Shown: positions 25,434 to 34,454 of the stretch, piece by piece
Layout of the letters: each line of letters begins with the position of its first letter
Numbering within the stretch: position 1 is the first letter of the stretch
From: Arthrobacter sp. UNC362MFTsu5.1
GTDB lineage: Bacteria; Actinomycetota; Actinomycetes; Actinomycetales; Micrococcaceae
Reading direction: 5' to 3'
NCBI RefSeq assembly: GCF_000685965.1
Contig: NZ_JMLE01000019.1
Span: 1-64,000, forward strand
DNA length: 64,000 nucleotides
Notes under the pieces: generated by a model
Seen by the model: the letters and a program-made list of their open reading frames with translations, nothing else
What the model was told of the DNA's origin: nothing
Databases searched by the model: none
Position numbers and translations under genes: made by a program

Positions 25434-25739
25434 ATGGAACTGAAATCACAGTGGCACCTGCTAGATCCCGCCACCCGCAGGTGGCTCATGGACAACCCGG
25501 GCTGCGTCGTGCTGCCCCGGACGATCGCGACCCGCGTTGCGAGTGTTGCGGACGAACCGGTGGTCCGCGACCAGCACGGTGCAATTCAGCTCAGCGCGGC
25601 CGACGTCAGCTTCATCCGCACCCGGGTTCACAGTGCCGCGACCAGGGAGCACCGTTTCTTCGACGCCGTGCAGCCCGGCAGCCCGGCTCCGGCGGATGCC
25701 GGAAATCCGGAGAGCGCGGAGTCCGGGCACCTGGACTGA
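25434..25739 (+). CDS. Hypothetical protein downstream of Hsp20
   Basis: This 101-aa cytoplasmic protein contains LDPATRRWLMDNPGCVVLPRTIA and belongs to no family I recognise. Codon use fits the genome. The only good ribosome-binding-like sequence (GGAAAGAGG, 25398-25406) is better placed for an eight-codon ORF starting ATG at 25417. The stop of that ORF overlaps the start of this gene, so translation may depend on reinitiation. It follows Hsp20 by 69 bp and may be co-transcribed. Confidence 0.6.
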   Translation: MELKSQWHLLDPATRRWLMDNPGCVVLPRTIATRVASVADEPVVRDQHGAIQLSAADVSFIRTRVHSAATREHRFFDAVQPGSPAPADAGNPESAESGHLD

Positions 25740-25801
25740 CGGCACCCGGACTCCGGTTTGGGGGCGGCTGGTGCCGCACCTGCTGAGATGTAACCTTTGG
25801 T

Positions 25802-27235
25802 TTACGACGCCGGACCGGCACCAACGCCGGCTTCCTCTGCCGTTGCTTCCTCTGCCGCGGGCTGTTCCGTTCCGGCGCCGGTGGCGCCGAGACCCTTGCG
25901 GTAGCGCCAGACGCCGACACCGACCACCACTGCGGCCAGTGCCAGTGAGAGCAGCAGGGACTCCCGGGTGGATTCCAGGATCACCATGCCGATCAGGAGT
26001 GCAATGATGCTGGCAATGGCTACCCAGGTCAGGTACGGGAAGAGCCACATCTTGAGGGCCAGGTCCTTGGCGGCGGCACCCATGCGCCGGCGGAGGATCA
26101 GCTGTGACGACGCGATGACCAGCCAGACGAACAGCGCAATAGCACCCGAGGTGTTCACGAGGAAAAGGAACACCGTGTCCGGCGCGATGTAGTTCAGGCC
26201 AACGGTGATGAAGCCCACCACGGTTGAGGCCAGCACGGCAGCGGCCGGCACGCCGCGCTTGGAAATTTTCGTCCATGCCCTCGGTGCGTCACCGCGGCGG
26301 GAAAGTGAGAAGAGCATGCGGCTGGCCGTGTAGAGCCCGGAGTTCAGGCAGGAGAGCACCGAAGTCAGCACCACGACGTCCATGATGGTGCCGGCGCCGG
26401 GAATCCCGAAGAGTTCGATCACTGCGACGTAGGGGCTCTTTGCCACGGAGGCGGAGTTCCACGGGAGGAGGGTGACCACAATGGCGATGGAGCCGATGTA
26501 GAACACCAGGATGCGCCACACGGTGGACTTCACGGCCTTCTTGACGGCGTCCACCGGATTCTCGGATTCGCCGGCAGCGATCGTGGCGATTTCAGCGCCG
26601 AAGAACGAGAACACCACCACCAGGATGCCGGCCAGGACCGCACCCGGGCCGTTGGGGAGGAAGCCGCCGTTATTGACCAGGTTGTCCAGTCCGGGGGCGG
26701 GAACTCCCGGGATGAGGCCCAGGATGGCGGCAACGCCGAAGAGCAGGAACAGCACGATCGCGGCCACCTTGATGGAGGCAAACCAGAATTCGAATTCTCC
26801 GTACGATTTCACCGATCCCAGATTGGTGAGCGTCAGCAGCACCATAAGCACCAGCGCCCATACCCATTGGTCGATGCCGGGAACCCAGCGGTGCATGATG
26901 GCGGCACCGGCCGTGGCTTCGATCCCGAGCACAATGATCCAGAACCACGCGTACAGCCAGCCGATGCTGAAGCCTGCCCACCGGCCCAGGGCCTTGTCTG
27001 CATAGGTGGAGAAGGATCCGGTTTCGGGGTTGGCTGCAGCCATTTCGCCGAGCATCCGCATCACCAGGATCACGACGATACCTGCGGCCATGTAGGCGAG
27101 CAGAATGCCGGGGCCGGCCTGCTGGATGGCAGCACCGGAACCCACAAAGAGTCCGGCTCCGATCACGCCGGCAATGGCGATCATGGAAAGGTGCCTTGGT
27201 TTCAGGGACTTGGAGAGCTGTTGGTCAGCGTGCAT
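25802..27235 (-). CDS. APC-family amino acid permease (GABA-permease-like)
   Basis: This 477-aa protein has about twelve transmembrane helices. The amino-acid permease N-terminus LKPRHLSMIAIAGVIGAGLFVGSG is followed by GEMAAANPETGSFSTYADKALG, typical of proton-coupled amino acid/GABA importers. The substrate is unknown. The C-terminus is Glu/Ala-rich and disordered. I start at ATG 27235, with AAGGA 11 bases upstream; an extension to 27388 lacks support. It lies downstream of a two-component operon on the same strand, with a 228-bp gap that should hold its own promoter. Confidence 0.92.
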   Translation of the reverse strand: MHADQQLSKSLKPRHLSMIAIAGVIGAGLFVGSGAAIQQAGPGILLAYMAAGIVVILVMRMLGEMAAANPETGSFSTYADKALGRWAGFSIGWLYAWFWIIVLGIEATAGAAIMHRWVPGIDQWVWALVLMVLLTLTNLGSVKSYGEFEFWFASIKVAAIVLFLLFGVAAILGLIPGVPAPGLDNLVNNGGFLPNGPGAVLAGILVVVFSFFGAEIATIAAGESENPVDAVKKAVKSTVWRILVFYIGSIAIVVTLLPWNSASVAKSPYVAVIELFGIPGAGTIMDVVVLTSVLSCLNSGLYTASRMLFSLSRRGDAPRAWTKISKRGVPAAAVLASTVVGFITVGLNYIAPDTVFLFLVNTSGAIALFVWLVIASSQLILRRRMGAAAKDLALKMWLFPYLTWVAIASIIALLIGMVILESTRESLLLSLALAAVVVGVGVWRYRKGLGATGAGTEQPAAEEATAEEAGVGAGPAS

Positions 27236-27463
27236 GGAAGCGCCGTCCTTCGTTGAGGGTGTGGGCCCCGGACGGACACGGATTCCGTGTGTCAGGCCAC
27301 ATTTCTTTTTCACCCTAGACCGGATGCCGGAGGACAGATCTTGTGCAGTCGAACATTTTGACGGCCCCCGAAAAGGAGCTTCCCACAATGCCGAGCATCA
27401 ATGGGCAACAAAAGTGGCTTACCGAGCAACTTTGAAATGTGCTCGAAATCTACCTCTGAGTAG

Positions 27464-28270
27464 CTAATAGTCCGGATTGCTGGGCACTACCAACCCAGTC
27501 TCGTAGGCGTAAACCACGGCCTGCACCCTGTCCCGGAGATGCAGTTTGGCGAGGATGCGGCGCACGTGCGTTTTCACCGTGGCCTCGGACAGGAAGAACC
27601 TGTGGGCGATCTCGGCGTTGGACAGTCCCTCGGCCATGGCCCCCAGCATTTCCCTTTCGCGGGGCGTCAGGGCTTCCAGCAGGGGGTCCTTTTGCTGCTC
27701 TTCGCCATGCGGATTCCTGCCTTTGCCAACTGCCGGCACGGAGGCGGCCGTTCGGTGTCCGCCAGTCATAATGTCAGCCGTGGCCGCAGGGCGTCCGTTC
27801 ACCGCAAAGTCTCCGGGGACGGCCGAGGGATGGTCTCCGCGGACATACGCTTCCAGCAGTCGGCGCGTGACGCGGGGGGCCACCACGGCATCTCCGCTCG
27901 CCACGACCCGCACCGCGCTAACCAGTTCAGCAGGGGCCACGTCTTTGAGCAGGAACGCGGAAGCGCCCGCCTGCAGGCCGGCGAAGGCGTATTCATCGAG
28001 GTCGAAGGTGGTCAGGATGATCACCTTCGCGGCGGACCCCGAGGAGGCCACCGCCCGGGTCGCTTCGATGCCGTCCAAGACCGGCATCCGAACATCCATG
28101 AGCACCACGTCGGGGTTCACCTCCCTGACCTGCCGGATTGCCTCCGCCCCATCGGAGGCTTCTCCCACCACCCGAAGGTCATCCTCACCCTCAAGGATCA
28201 GGCGGAAGCCCATCCTCAGCAGCGGCTGGTCATCCACCAGCAGGACTGTGATCGGTGCATTGCCATTCAT
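27464..28270 (-). CDS. NarL/LuxR-family response regulator
   Basis: This 268-aa protein has a receiver domain (ITVLLVDDQPLLRMGF, phospho-Asp in VVLMDVRMPVLDG, Lys in FLLKDV) and a C-terminal LuxR helix-turn-helix (LTPREREMLGAMAEGLSNAEIA...TVKTHVRRILAKL). An unusual insertion of about 45 residues, Pro/Gly/Ala/His-rich, separates the domains; relatives are usually about 215-225 aa. ATG at 28270 has AAGGA six bases upstream and overlaps the kinase stop codon by four bases (ATGA), so the two are translationally coupled. It probably acts on the TCAGGG repeats upstream of the operon (inference). Confidence 0.93.
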   Translation of the reverse strand: MNGNAPITVLLVDDQPLLRMGFRLILEGEDDLRVVGEASDGAEAIRQVREVNPDVVLMDVRMPVLDGIEATRAVASSGSAAKVIILTTFDLDEYAFAGLQAGASAFLLKDVAPAELVSAVRVVASGDAVVAPRVTRRLLEAYVRGDHPSAVPGDFAVNGRPAATADIMTGGHRTAASVPAVGKGRNPHGEEQQKDPLLEALTPREREMLGAMAEGLSNAEIAHRFFLSEATVKTHVRRILAKLHLRDRVQAVVYAYETGLVVPSNPDY

Positions 28271-29595
28271 GTTTTTCCTTGGTCCCCATTCCAATTCAAC
28301 ACTGCCCTGACGCGCCATCCGCCCCCGGCGGGGCGTCCGGCTTCCACCGTACCGCCGTAAATCCCGGCCCGCTCGCGCATGCCCGTCAGGCCCTGCCCCG
28401 ACCCCAGGGGCCTGGCACCGCCGGCCGCTGCCACCGGCGCGGCGGCGGCCGCGTGACCCACGGTGCCTTTGCCGTCGTCGAGCACTTCAATGGTGACGGT
28501 ACCGTCAGTGCGCGCCATATTCACATCCACCCGGCCAAGCGCCCGTCCGTAGCGGAGGACGTTGGTGAGTGACTCCTGCACAATCCGGTAGACGGTCAGT
28601 TGGAAGGCCGCGTCCTCAGGCAGGGCGGGTCCGGTGTGCGAGTAGTGCAGCGGCAGCCCCGCGGTGCGGAAGCCCTCCAAAAGTTTGGCCAGGCTGTTCC
28701 CTGCGCTCAGCGGCTGCCGGGGAGCCTGGCCTACCGGTGATTCGTCGCGCAGGACGCCCAGCACGCGACGCATGTCCGCCAGAGCGGTTCGTCCGGTCCG
28801 GGAAATTTCCGCCAGGACCTCGGCGGCGCGGTCCGGACTCTTCCTGACCACCACTGCCGCGCCGTCGGACAAGGTGAGCATCACCGTCAGGGAGTGCGCC
28901 ACGACGTCGTGCATCTCCCTGGCGATCCGGTTGCGTTCGGTGACCGAGCCCAGTTCGGCGGTCCGGGCCGCCCACGCGGCGATTTCCTGTTCGTGTTCCT
29001 GCCGCTGCCGGACGGAGATGCCGATACCGGTGGCAATGATGTTGGACAGCGTGATGGTGATGCCGGCAACGATTCCAAACACCAGCTGCGAATTCTCGGG
29101 TGCCGCCGGTCCGCCGCTGGGAAGGGCACGTTCCAGCGGGCCGACGAGGGTCAGGAAATACAGCAGGGACAGCGGGGTGTTGGATAACGCCAGGGCGGTG
29201 ATGGAGAACCTGCGGGGCCGCTGCACCGCCAGTGCATAGAGGGCAAACCACAGGCCCGCGGAAACATTGGAGCCCCAGGGGTGCAGGAGCGTGATGCCCA
29301 CTTCCAGCACCGCCACGGCGGCAACAACGGCCACCGGACGGGTCCGGCGGAAAGAGAGCGCCGCGGCGACGGCGGCAAGCAGCGCGGTGGCTGCCCAGCC
29401 GCCGTCGAGCACGGCGTCCACCGCGGTGGGCGTGACCAGGAGCAGGTAGCACAGCACCACCACCGCATCCATCGCCCGGGGGTGCCGGTGGAGGTACCGG
29501 CGGAGCCGGCCCCGGCGGCGGTCGGCGAGTGCGGCAAAGGACACATCGACCTGGGTGAGGGCTGATGCGTCCTTTGCCGGCAGTACTTCATGCAT
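28267..29595 (-). CDS. Sensor histidine kinase (HisKA_3 type)
   Basis: This 442-aa protein has about five to six transmembrane segments in residues 38-190 and no large extracellular domain, so it probably senses signals in or at the membrane. The phospho-His lies in NRIAREMHDVVAHSLTVML, and an HATPase domain with DDGKGT ends the protein. It phosphorylates the adjacent response regulator. TAGGCT (29602-29607) lies six bases before the ATG, an internal leaderless promoter candidate. The gene follows the ABC permease by 38 bp. Confidence 0.93.
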   Translation of the reverse strand: MHEVLPAKDASALTQVDVSFAALADRRRGRLRRYLHRHPRAMDAVVVLCYLLLVTPTAVDAVLDGGWAATALLAAVAAALSFRRTRPVAVVAAVAVLEVGITLLHPWGSNVSAGLWFALYALAVQRPRRFSITALALSNTPLSLLYFLTLVGPLERALPSGGPAAPENSQLVFGIVAGITITLSNIIATGIGISVRQRQEHEQEIAAWAARTAELGSVTERNRIAREMHDVVAHSLTVMLTLSDGAAVVVRKSPDRAAEVLAEISRTGRTALADMRRVLGVLRDESPVGQAPRQPLSAGNSLAKLLEGFRTAGLPLHYSHTGPALPEDAAFQLTVYRIVQESLTNVLRYGRALGRVDVNMARTDGTVTIEVLDDGKGTVGHAAAAAPVAAAGGARPLGSGQGLTGMRERAGIYGGTVEAGRPAGGGWRVRAVLNWNGDQGKT

Positions 29596-29633
29596 GTGTT
29601 GAGCCTAGACGGCGGACCGGCCGCCCTGCCCGC

Positions 29634-30560
29634 TCAAACGTCCCGCTTCTTCAGCAGGACCATGGCGAGGACCGCCGGAACCACCACCCAGGCGCCGAGC
29701 ACCAGGGCAGCCTGCCAGACCTCGAGGTTCCCGTCCACGTGTTCAACGGCGGTCAGCGGCGTCACGGTGTTGCCGGGAAGGTACTTGCGGGCTTCTTCGA
29801 AGAAGTCGCCGGGAATCAGCTGGAAGGCGATCGGGGCCACGAAGAACAGCCCCACGAGGCTCATGATCCCGCCCGCGGAATTGCGGATGATGCTGCCGAG
29901 CGACATGCCGATGGAGGCCACTGCGGCCACGTAGAGGCTGTTGACCACCAGCAGTTTGACGGACTGGGAGCTGGCCAGGTCCAGGCTCAGGCCGTAGTTG
30001 TCCAGGATCGGAACGGACACCAGGCCGGCGACGAGGGTGGAAACGCCGGTCAGGACGAAGGACACCACCACTACCACGAGGAACTTCGCCACGAAGGCCG
30101 GGATCCTCTTGGGCACGGCCGCGAACGTGGAACGCGCCATTCCGGTGGTGAATTCTGAGCTCATCAGCAGCACGCCCAGGGACCCGAGGATCAGCTGGGC
30201 AAAAGCGATACCGGAGGTGGGGGCACTCACCGCGATGTCACCGCCCTGGGCCGCCATCTGGGCTGCGGCCTCCGGGTCGGAGGCCATCTGCTCGCGGAAC
30301 TGACCGGTGGACCACGCCGCCAGGGCCCCAAAGCCCACCATCACCAGCATGGTGGAGCCGAGCAGGATCAGCGTGGAGAGCAGCGTGCGGAACTTGATGA
30401 ATTCCGAGTTCAGCACGCGCAGGAAAGTGGGACCGGGACCCGGGGAAACGGGACCGCCGGCTGAATGGGCGGCCTGCCCGGAGGGCGCGCCGGCCTGGGG
30501 TGCTGCGCCGCCCTGGGCCCTGCGGCCCGAAGGGTTGGGTTCCAAAGTAGTTGAGCTCAT
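29634..30560 (-). CDS. ABC transporter permease
   Basis: This 308-aa protein has a Pro/Gly-rich N-terminal tail, six hydrophobic helices and an extracellular loop after the first helix, as in ABC-2-type permeases. Its C-terminus ends in KKRDV. It forms the membrane part of an exporter with the ATPase encoded three bases upstream. The association with a two-component system suggests drug, peptide or lipid export, which is inference. Confidence 0.9.
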   Translation of the reverse strand: MSSTTLEPNPSGRRAQGGAAPQAGAPSGQAAHSAGGPVSPGPGPTFLRVLNSEFIKFRTLLSTLILLGSTMLVMVGFGALAAWSTGQFREQMASDPEAAAQMAAQGGDIAVSAPTSGIAFAQLILGSLGVLLMSSEFTTGMARSTFAAVPKRIPAFVAKFLVVVVVSFVLTGVSTLVAGLVSVPILDNYGLSLDLASSQSVKLLVVNSLYVAAVASIGMSLGSIIRNSAGGIMSLVGLFFVAPIAFQLIPGDFFEEARKYLPGNTVTPLTAVEHVDGNLEVWQAALVLGAWVVVPAVLAMVLLKKRDV

Positions 30561-30563
30561 GGC

Positions 30564-31508
30564 TTATTTGCCTCCGGTCTGGGCGGGAACGGGGGCTCCC
30601 GTAGTAATGAGCGAGTGGTATTCGACCTCGTCCTTGGTCAGCTCCATGTAGGCCTCTTCCAGGCTGGCCTGGAGCGGGGTGAGTTCGTAGATCATGACGT
30701 GGTTCTCAAGGGCGGTCCGGGCGATCTGCCGCGGATCCAGTCCCTTGACCTCCAGCAGTTCGTGGTCCTGGGCCTCTATGGAAACTCCCGTTCCGGCAAG
30801 GAGGTGCATCAGCTGGTCCGGCTCGTCGGTGCGGACGCGGGTGCGGCTCGCGCCCTTCCCGGTGATGATGTCCTTGATGGGGGCGTCAGCGATGATTTTT
30901 CCGCGGCCGATCACAATCAGGTGGTCCGCCGTCACGGCCATTTCGCTCATGAGGTGGCTGGACAGGAAGACGGTCCGGCCCTCGGAGGCCAGGTACTTCA
31001 CCAGGTTCCGGACCCACACCACGCCCTCCGGGTCCAGCCCGTTGACCGGCTCGTCCAGGATGATGGTCTGCGGATCCCCCAGTAGTGCCGCGGCAATACC
31101 CAGCCGCTGGCCCATGCCGAGCGAAAAGCCCTTGACCTTTTTCCTTGCGACGTCGGCCAGGCCGGTCATTTCGATGACCTCGCTGACACGCTTTTTGGGA
31201 ATGCTGTGGGTGGCGGCCATGGCCAGCAGGTGGTTGTAGGCAGAACGGCCCGTGTGGACGGCCTTGGCGTCCAGCAGGGCGCCCACCTCACGCAACGGAG
31301 CCGCGTGCTTGGTGAAGGGGACACCGTTGACGGTGACGGAGCCCGACGTCGGCGTGTCCAGTCCCATGATCATCCTCATGGTGGTGGATTTGCCGGCTCC
31401 GTTGGGGCCGAGGAAGCCGGTGACCTGGCCGGCCTGGACAGTGAAATCCACTCCGCCCACGGCGGTTTTGTCGCCATAGACCTTGGACAGGCCTCTTGCT
31501 TCAATCAT
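30564..31508 (-). CDS. ABC transporter ATP-binding protein
   Basis: This 314-aa protein has Walker A (GPNGAGKSTTMRM), the signature region FSLGMGQRLGIAAALLGDPQTIILDEPVNGLDPEG and a C-terminal accessory domain (about residues 220-314) common in exporter ATPases of the BcrA/CcmA type. The ATG at 31508 has AAAGGA eight bases upstream; the extension to 31577 is unsupported. It heads the four-gene operon ATPase-permease-kinase-regulator. Confidence 0.94.
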   Translation of the reverse strand: MIEARGLSKVYGDKTAVGGVDFTVQAGQVTGFLGPNGAGKSTTMRMIMGLDTPTSGSVTVNGVPFTKHAAPLREVGALLDAKAVHTGRSAYNHLLAMAATHSIPKKRVSEVIEMTGLADVARKKVKGFSLGMGQRLGIAAALLGDPQTIILDEPVNGLDPEGVVWVRNLVKYLASEGRTVFLSSHLMSEMAVTADHLIVIGRGKIIADAPIKDIITGKGASRTRVRTDEPDQLMHLLAGTGVSIEAQDHELLEVKGLDPRQIARTALENHVMIYELTPLQASLEEAYMELTKDEVEYHSLITTGAPVPAQTGGK

Positions 31509-31613
31509 GGAAGCGTTCCTTTGCGTAGCTGCGGATGCGGTGACGGCTTCTGCATGCCGCAGATCCGTTCGTACCACCCACGCTACAGACGCAACGTTCC
31601 CATTTCGCCGGTC

Positions 31614-31641
31614 TCAGGGATGATTCAGGGTGGAATCAGGG
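31614..31641. promoter_or_regulatory. Three TCAGGG direct repeats at 11-bp spacing
   Basis: TCAGGG occurs at 31614, 31625 and 31636, exactly one helical turn apart. The array lies about 105 bp upstream of the ABC/two-component operon start and overlaps the stop codon of the upstream gene. It reads CCCTGA toward the operon. It is a strong candidate for the operon's response-regulator binding site. Confidence 0.55.
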
Positions 31642-33156
31642 TAGTCCCAAGGGATGACCACCAGGCGGCGGACAGTAGTAGGTGAGCGCTCCGGGCAACA
31701 CGGAAAATTCGACGCGGCGCACACCCGGCAGGGCTTCACCGTCCACCGCCAGCGCCATGGGGGACTCTGCAGCGTCCACGGTTACCGTGGTCGATTCGCT
31801 CAGGTGGGTGATCCGTGACGTGGCCACGGTGCCAGTCAGCACGGACCAGAGCAGCCGTAGCCGCGCGAAGGACTCATCCGCGGTGATCATCCGCAGGTCC
31901 AGCACGCCGTCGTCCATCACCGGGCGCACCAGCGGTGCATGGTCGCGGGGGTAGTAGCGGCCGCGGCCAATGTAGAGGATCCACAGCTTGTGGCGGACGC
32001 CGTTCACAATCATGGTGGTGGGGGTGCCGGCCGCGAACGTCCTGAACATGGCAGCCACCCCGGCCAGCGGTTTTCCGAGGGCAGGCTGAAGCTGTTCGCG
32101 CCGCCGGACCAGGTTGGGATAGAGGCCGATGCTGGCCGTATTGAGCATGATCCGTTCCAGCTTTTCGGGGTTTCCGGCGAGGCCCCGTTCCACGTGGACA
32201 TGCCCCACATCGGCCCGAGCGGCCGAACCGGAGGACGCCGCCTCCACGGCATCCTCAAGGGTGGAAGTTCCGGCGTCCCGGGCGAAGTGGTTCAGCGTTC
32301 CGCCGGGGAGCACCAGGAGGGGGAGGGACAGTTCGACGGCGGCCGCCGCGGCCGTACCCACGGTTCCGTCGCCGCCCCACACACCGAGCGCCTTGACTCC
32401 CTGGCCCTCGGCCGCAGCCCTGATCTCGGCGGCTACATCGCCATCCTCATCAATCTCGTGTATATGCGCTAAAGGGAATACATCCTGGAGAGCCTGGACG
32501 GTTTCCGGCGCATAGGAGCCGCCCAAGGTGTTGACGGCGATGCTCAGGCCTTCGCCGCCGGGCAGCTGTGCCGCCTGGACTGCGTCGCGGGTGGTCGCCG
32601 GGAAGGGCGGACGGACGGGCCACCACTTCCGGGTGATCATGGCTGCGCCGGCACCTAGGGCGGACCCGAACAACACATCCGTAGGCCAGTGGGCGCCGGT
32701 ATGGACCCGGGAGTAGGCAACACCGGCGGCAAGGGGCGCCAGCGCGGCTCCGATGGCAGGCTGGACGAGGCCCACCCCCACGGCAAAGGCCGCCGCGGAT
32801 GCCGAATGGCCGGACGGCATCGACGAGCTGGTGGGCTGCGGGTTGACGAACCTGAACACGGGAAGATGCTCCGGCAGCGGCCTGGCCCGCGGCAGCAGTG
32901 TTTTGAACACCACATTGGTGACCGCCGATGCCACGCCCTGGGCAATCAGCCCGTGCAGCGCCGCACGCCGGGGTTTGCCCGGGATGAGGGCCAGTCCTCC
33001 GGCCACCGCAAACCACAGCTTTCCATGGTTTGCCGCCGCCGAGAGCCGGCGGAACAGGACATCATGGTTTCCGCCGGGCAGGTTGGAGACGGCTTTGAGC
33101 AACGTCCGGTCCAGCCCGGCCAGCATGCCCGGGCCTTTCCTCAGCATCCTTCGCAT
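31636..33156 (-). CDS. PAP2 phosphatase-diacylglycerol kinase fusion protein
   Basis: This 506-aa protein has an N-terminal PAP2 domain with KTLLPRARP, PSGHSASAAA and SRVHTGAHWPTDV (the three acid-phosphatase motifs, residues about 66-160). A C-terminal lipid-kinase domain (about 205-500) carries GGDGTVGTAAAAAV and LPGGTLNHFARD, typical of DAGK/YegS-type kinases. It probably acts on membrane lipids or lipid-linked phosphates. TAGGGT (33163-33168) lies six bases before the ATG, indicating a leaderless start. Confidence 0.93.
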   Translation of the reverse strand: MRRMLRKGPGMLAGLDRTLLKAVSNLPGGNHDVLFRRLSAAANHGKLWFAVAGGLALIPGKPRRAALHGLIAQGVASAVTNVVFKTLLPRARPLPEHLPVFRFVNPQPTSSSMPSGHSASAAAFAVGVGLVQPAIGAALAPLAAGVAYSRVHTGAHWPTDVLFGSALGAGAAMITRKWWPVRPPFPATTRDAVQAAQLPGGEGLSIAVNTLGGSYAPETVQALQDVFPLAHIHEIDEDGDVAAEIRAAAEGQGVKALGVWGGDGTVGTAAAAAVELSLPLLVLPGGTLNHFARDAGTSTLEDAVEAASSGSAARADVGHVHVERGLAGNPEKLERIMLNTASIGLYPNLVRRREQLQPALGKPLAGVAAMFRTFAAGTPTTMIVNGVRHKLWILYIGRGRYYPRDHAPLVRPVMDDGVLDLRMITADESFARLRLLWSVLTGTVATSRITHLSESTTVTVDAAESPMALAVDGEALPGVRRVEFSVLPGALTYYCPPPGGHPLGLP

Positions 33157-33251
33157 TTCCCCACCCTACCTCCGGCGCTGCGGAACACCGGGTTGGCTGC
33201 AGGGGTGGCTGGGTTGGCTGCCGGGTGACTGCCCGGTGGCTGCGGCGGGTG

Positions 33252-34454
33252 CTACTCGTTGCGGAGCGGCGCACCGGGCAAGGGTTTCGCGGCGCCCGCG
33301 AGGAGGAGCGCCACAAGGATGGGCACCATGATGGCGAGCAGGGCGAGATGGATCCCGGTGAGGTCACCGAGGTAACCGAGGAGCGGCGGTCCGGCCAGGA
33401 AGGAGATGTAGCCCAGCGTGGACACCACGGACACCCGGGCAGCAGCCTTCTTGGGGTCGTCCGCCGCGGCGGACATGCCCATCGGGAAGGCCAGCGCCGC
33501 CCCGATTCCCCACAGTGCCGCGCCCGCCGTCGCGAGCCACACATTGCCTGCCAGGACGAAGAGGCCAAGTCCCGCGGCTGCCGCGGCCATACTGGCCCGC
33601 AATACGGCAACACGGCCATATTTGTCGATCACGAACCCGCCGCAGAACCGCATCGCCGTCATGGCCAGGACAAAGACTGCGAACATCAGCGCGCCGGTGG
33701 ATTCGCTGGTGCCGAGACCGTCCACGGATGCTTTGGCGATCCAGTCGTTCCCGGCCCCTTCGGTGAGGGTGGCACCGAGGACCACAACGCCGATCAGCAG
33801 TGTGCGGCTGTCCCGCCAGGCAGAGTCACCCTTCGGCGTTGCGGCTTCCCCGTCGGAAGGGATCTCGGCGGCGATGTGCGGCAGGAAGTAGCGGGGAGCC
33901 ACCATGGTGAGCACCGCAACGACGGCGGCGATGACCAGCAGGTGGGCAGGCAGCCCCACTCCCATGCCGGAGAGGCCGGCGCCGATCAGGGCTCCCACAA
34001 AGGCGCCGCCGCTGAACGCGGCGTGAAACTGCGGCATGATGGTGCGCTTAAGCCGGTGTTCGACGTCGGCCCCTTCAATGTTCTGCGAAACGTCCCACAG
34101 TCCCACGCCAATTCCGAAGAAGAACAAGGCGACGGCGGTGCCGGGCACTGACTCGGCGAGCAGCGAAAGGGCGATGCCCACCCCGGCCAGCGCTGCCAGC
34201 AGCCCGCTGGCGCGGACGGCATTGGCCGTACCGATCCGCCCCACCACCCACCCTGCCGTGGGAAGGGCGATCAGCGAACCGACCGCAGTGCAGAGCAGCA
34301 GCGTTCCCATTTGTCCGGAGGTCACGTGCAGGATTTCGGTGACGGCGGGGATGCGTGCGGCCCAGCTGGCAAACACGAGTCCGTTGATCCCGAAAACGAG
34401 GAACGTGGCGGCGGCCGCGGCGTTCAGCTTTTGGGTGGTGACGGCGATGCTCAT
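33252..34454 (-). CDS. Major facilitator superfamily transporter
   Basis: This 400-aa protein has twelve hydrophobic helices and the MFS loop motif in GWVVGRIGTANAVRASG. The family resembles sugar/fucose-permease-like or drug-exporter MFS proteins, and its substrate is unknown. The ATG at 34454 overlaps the stop codon of the DeoR-type regulator by four bases (ATGA), so the two genes are coupled and the regulator probably controls it. Confidence 0.9.
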   Translation of the reverse strand: MSIAVTTQKLNAAAAATFLVFGINGLVFASWAARIPAVTEILHVTSGQMGTLLLCTAVGSLIALPTAGWVVGRIGTANAVRASGLLAALAGVGIALSLLAESVPGTAVALFFFGIGVGLWDVSQNIEGADVEHRLKRTIMPQFHAAFSGGAFVGALIGAGLSGMGVGLPAHLLVIAAVVAVLTMVAPRYFLPHIAAEIPSDGEAATPKGDSAWRDSRTLLIGVVVLGATLTEGAGNDWIAKASVDGLGTSESTGALMFAVFVLAMTAMRFCGGFVIDKYGRVAVLRASMAAAAAGLGLFVLAGNVWLATAGAALWGIGAALAFPMGMSAAADDPKKAAARVSVVSTLGYISFLAGPPLLGYLGDLTGIHLALLAIMVPILVALLLAGAAKPLPGAPLRNE

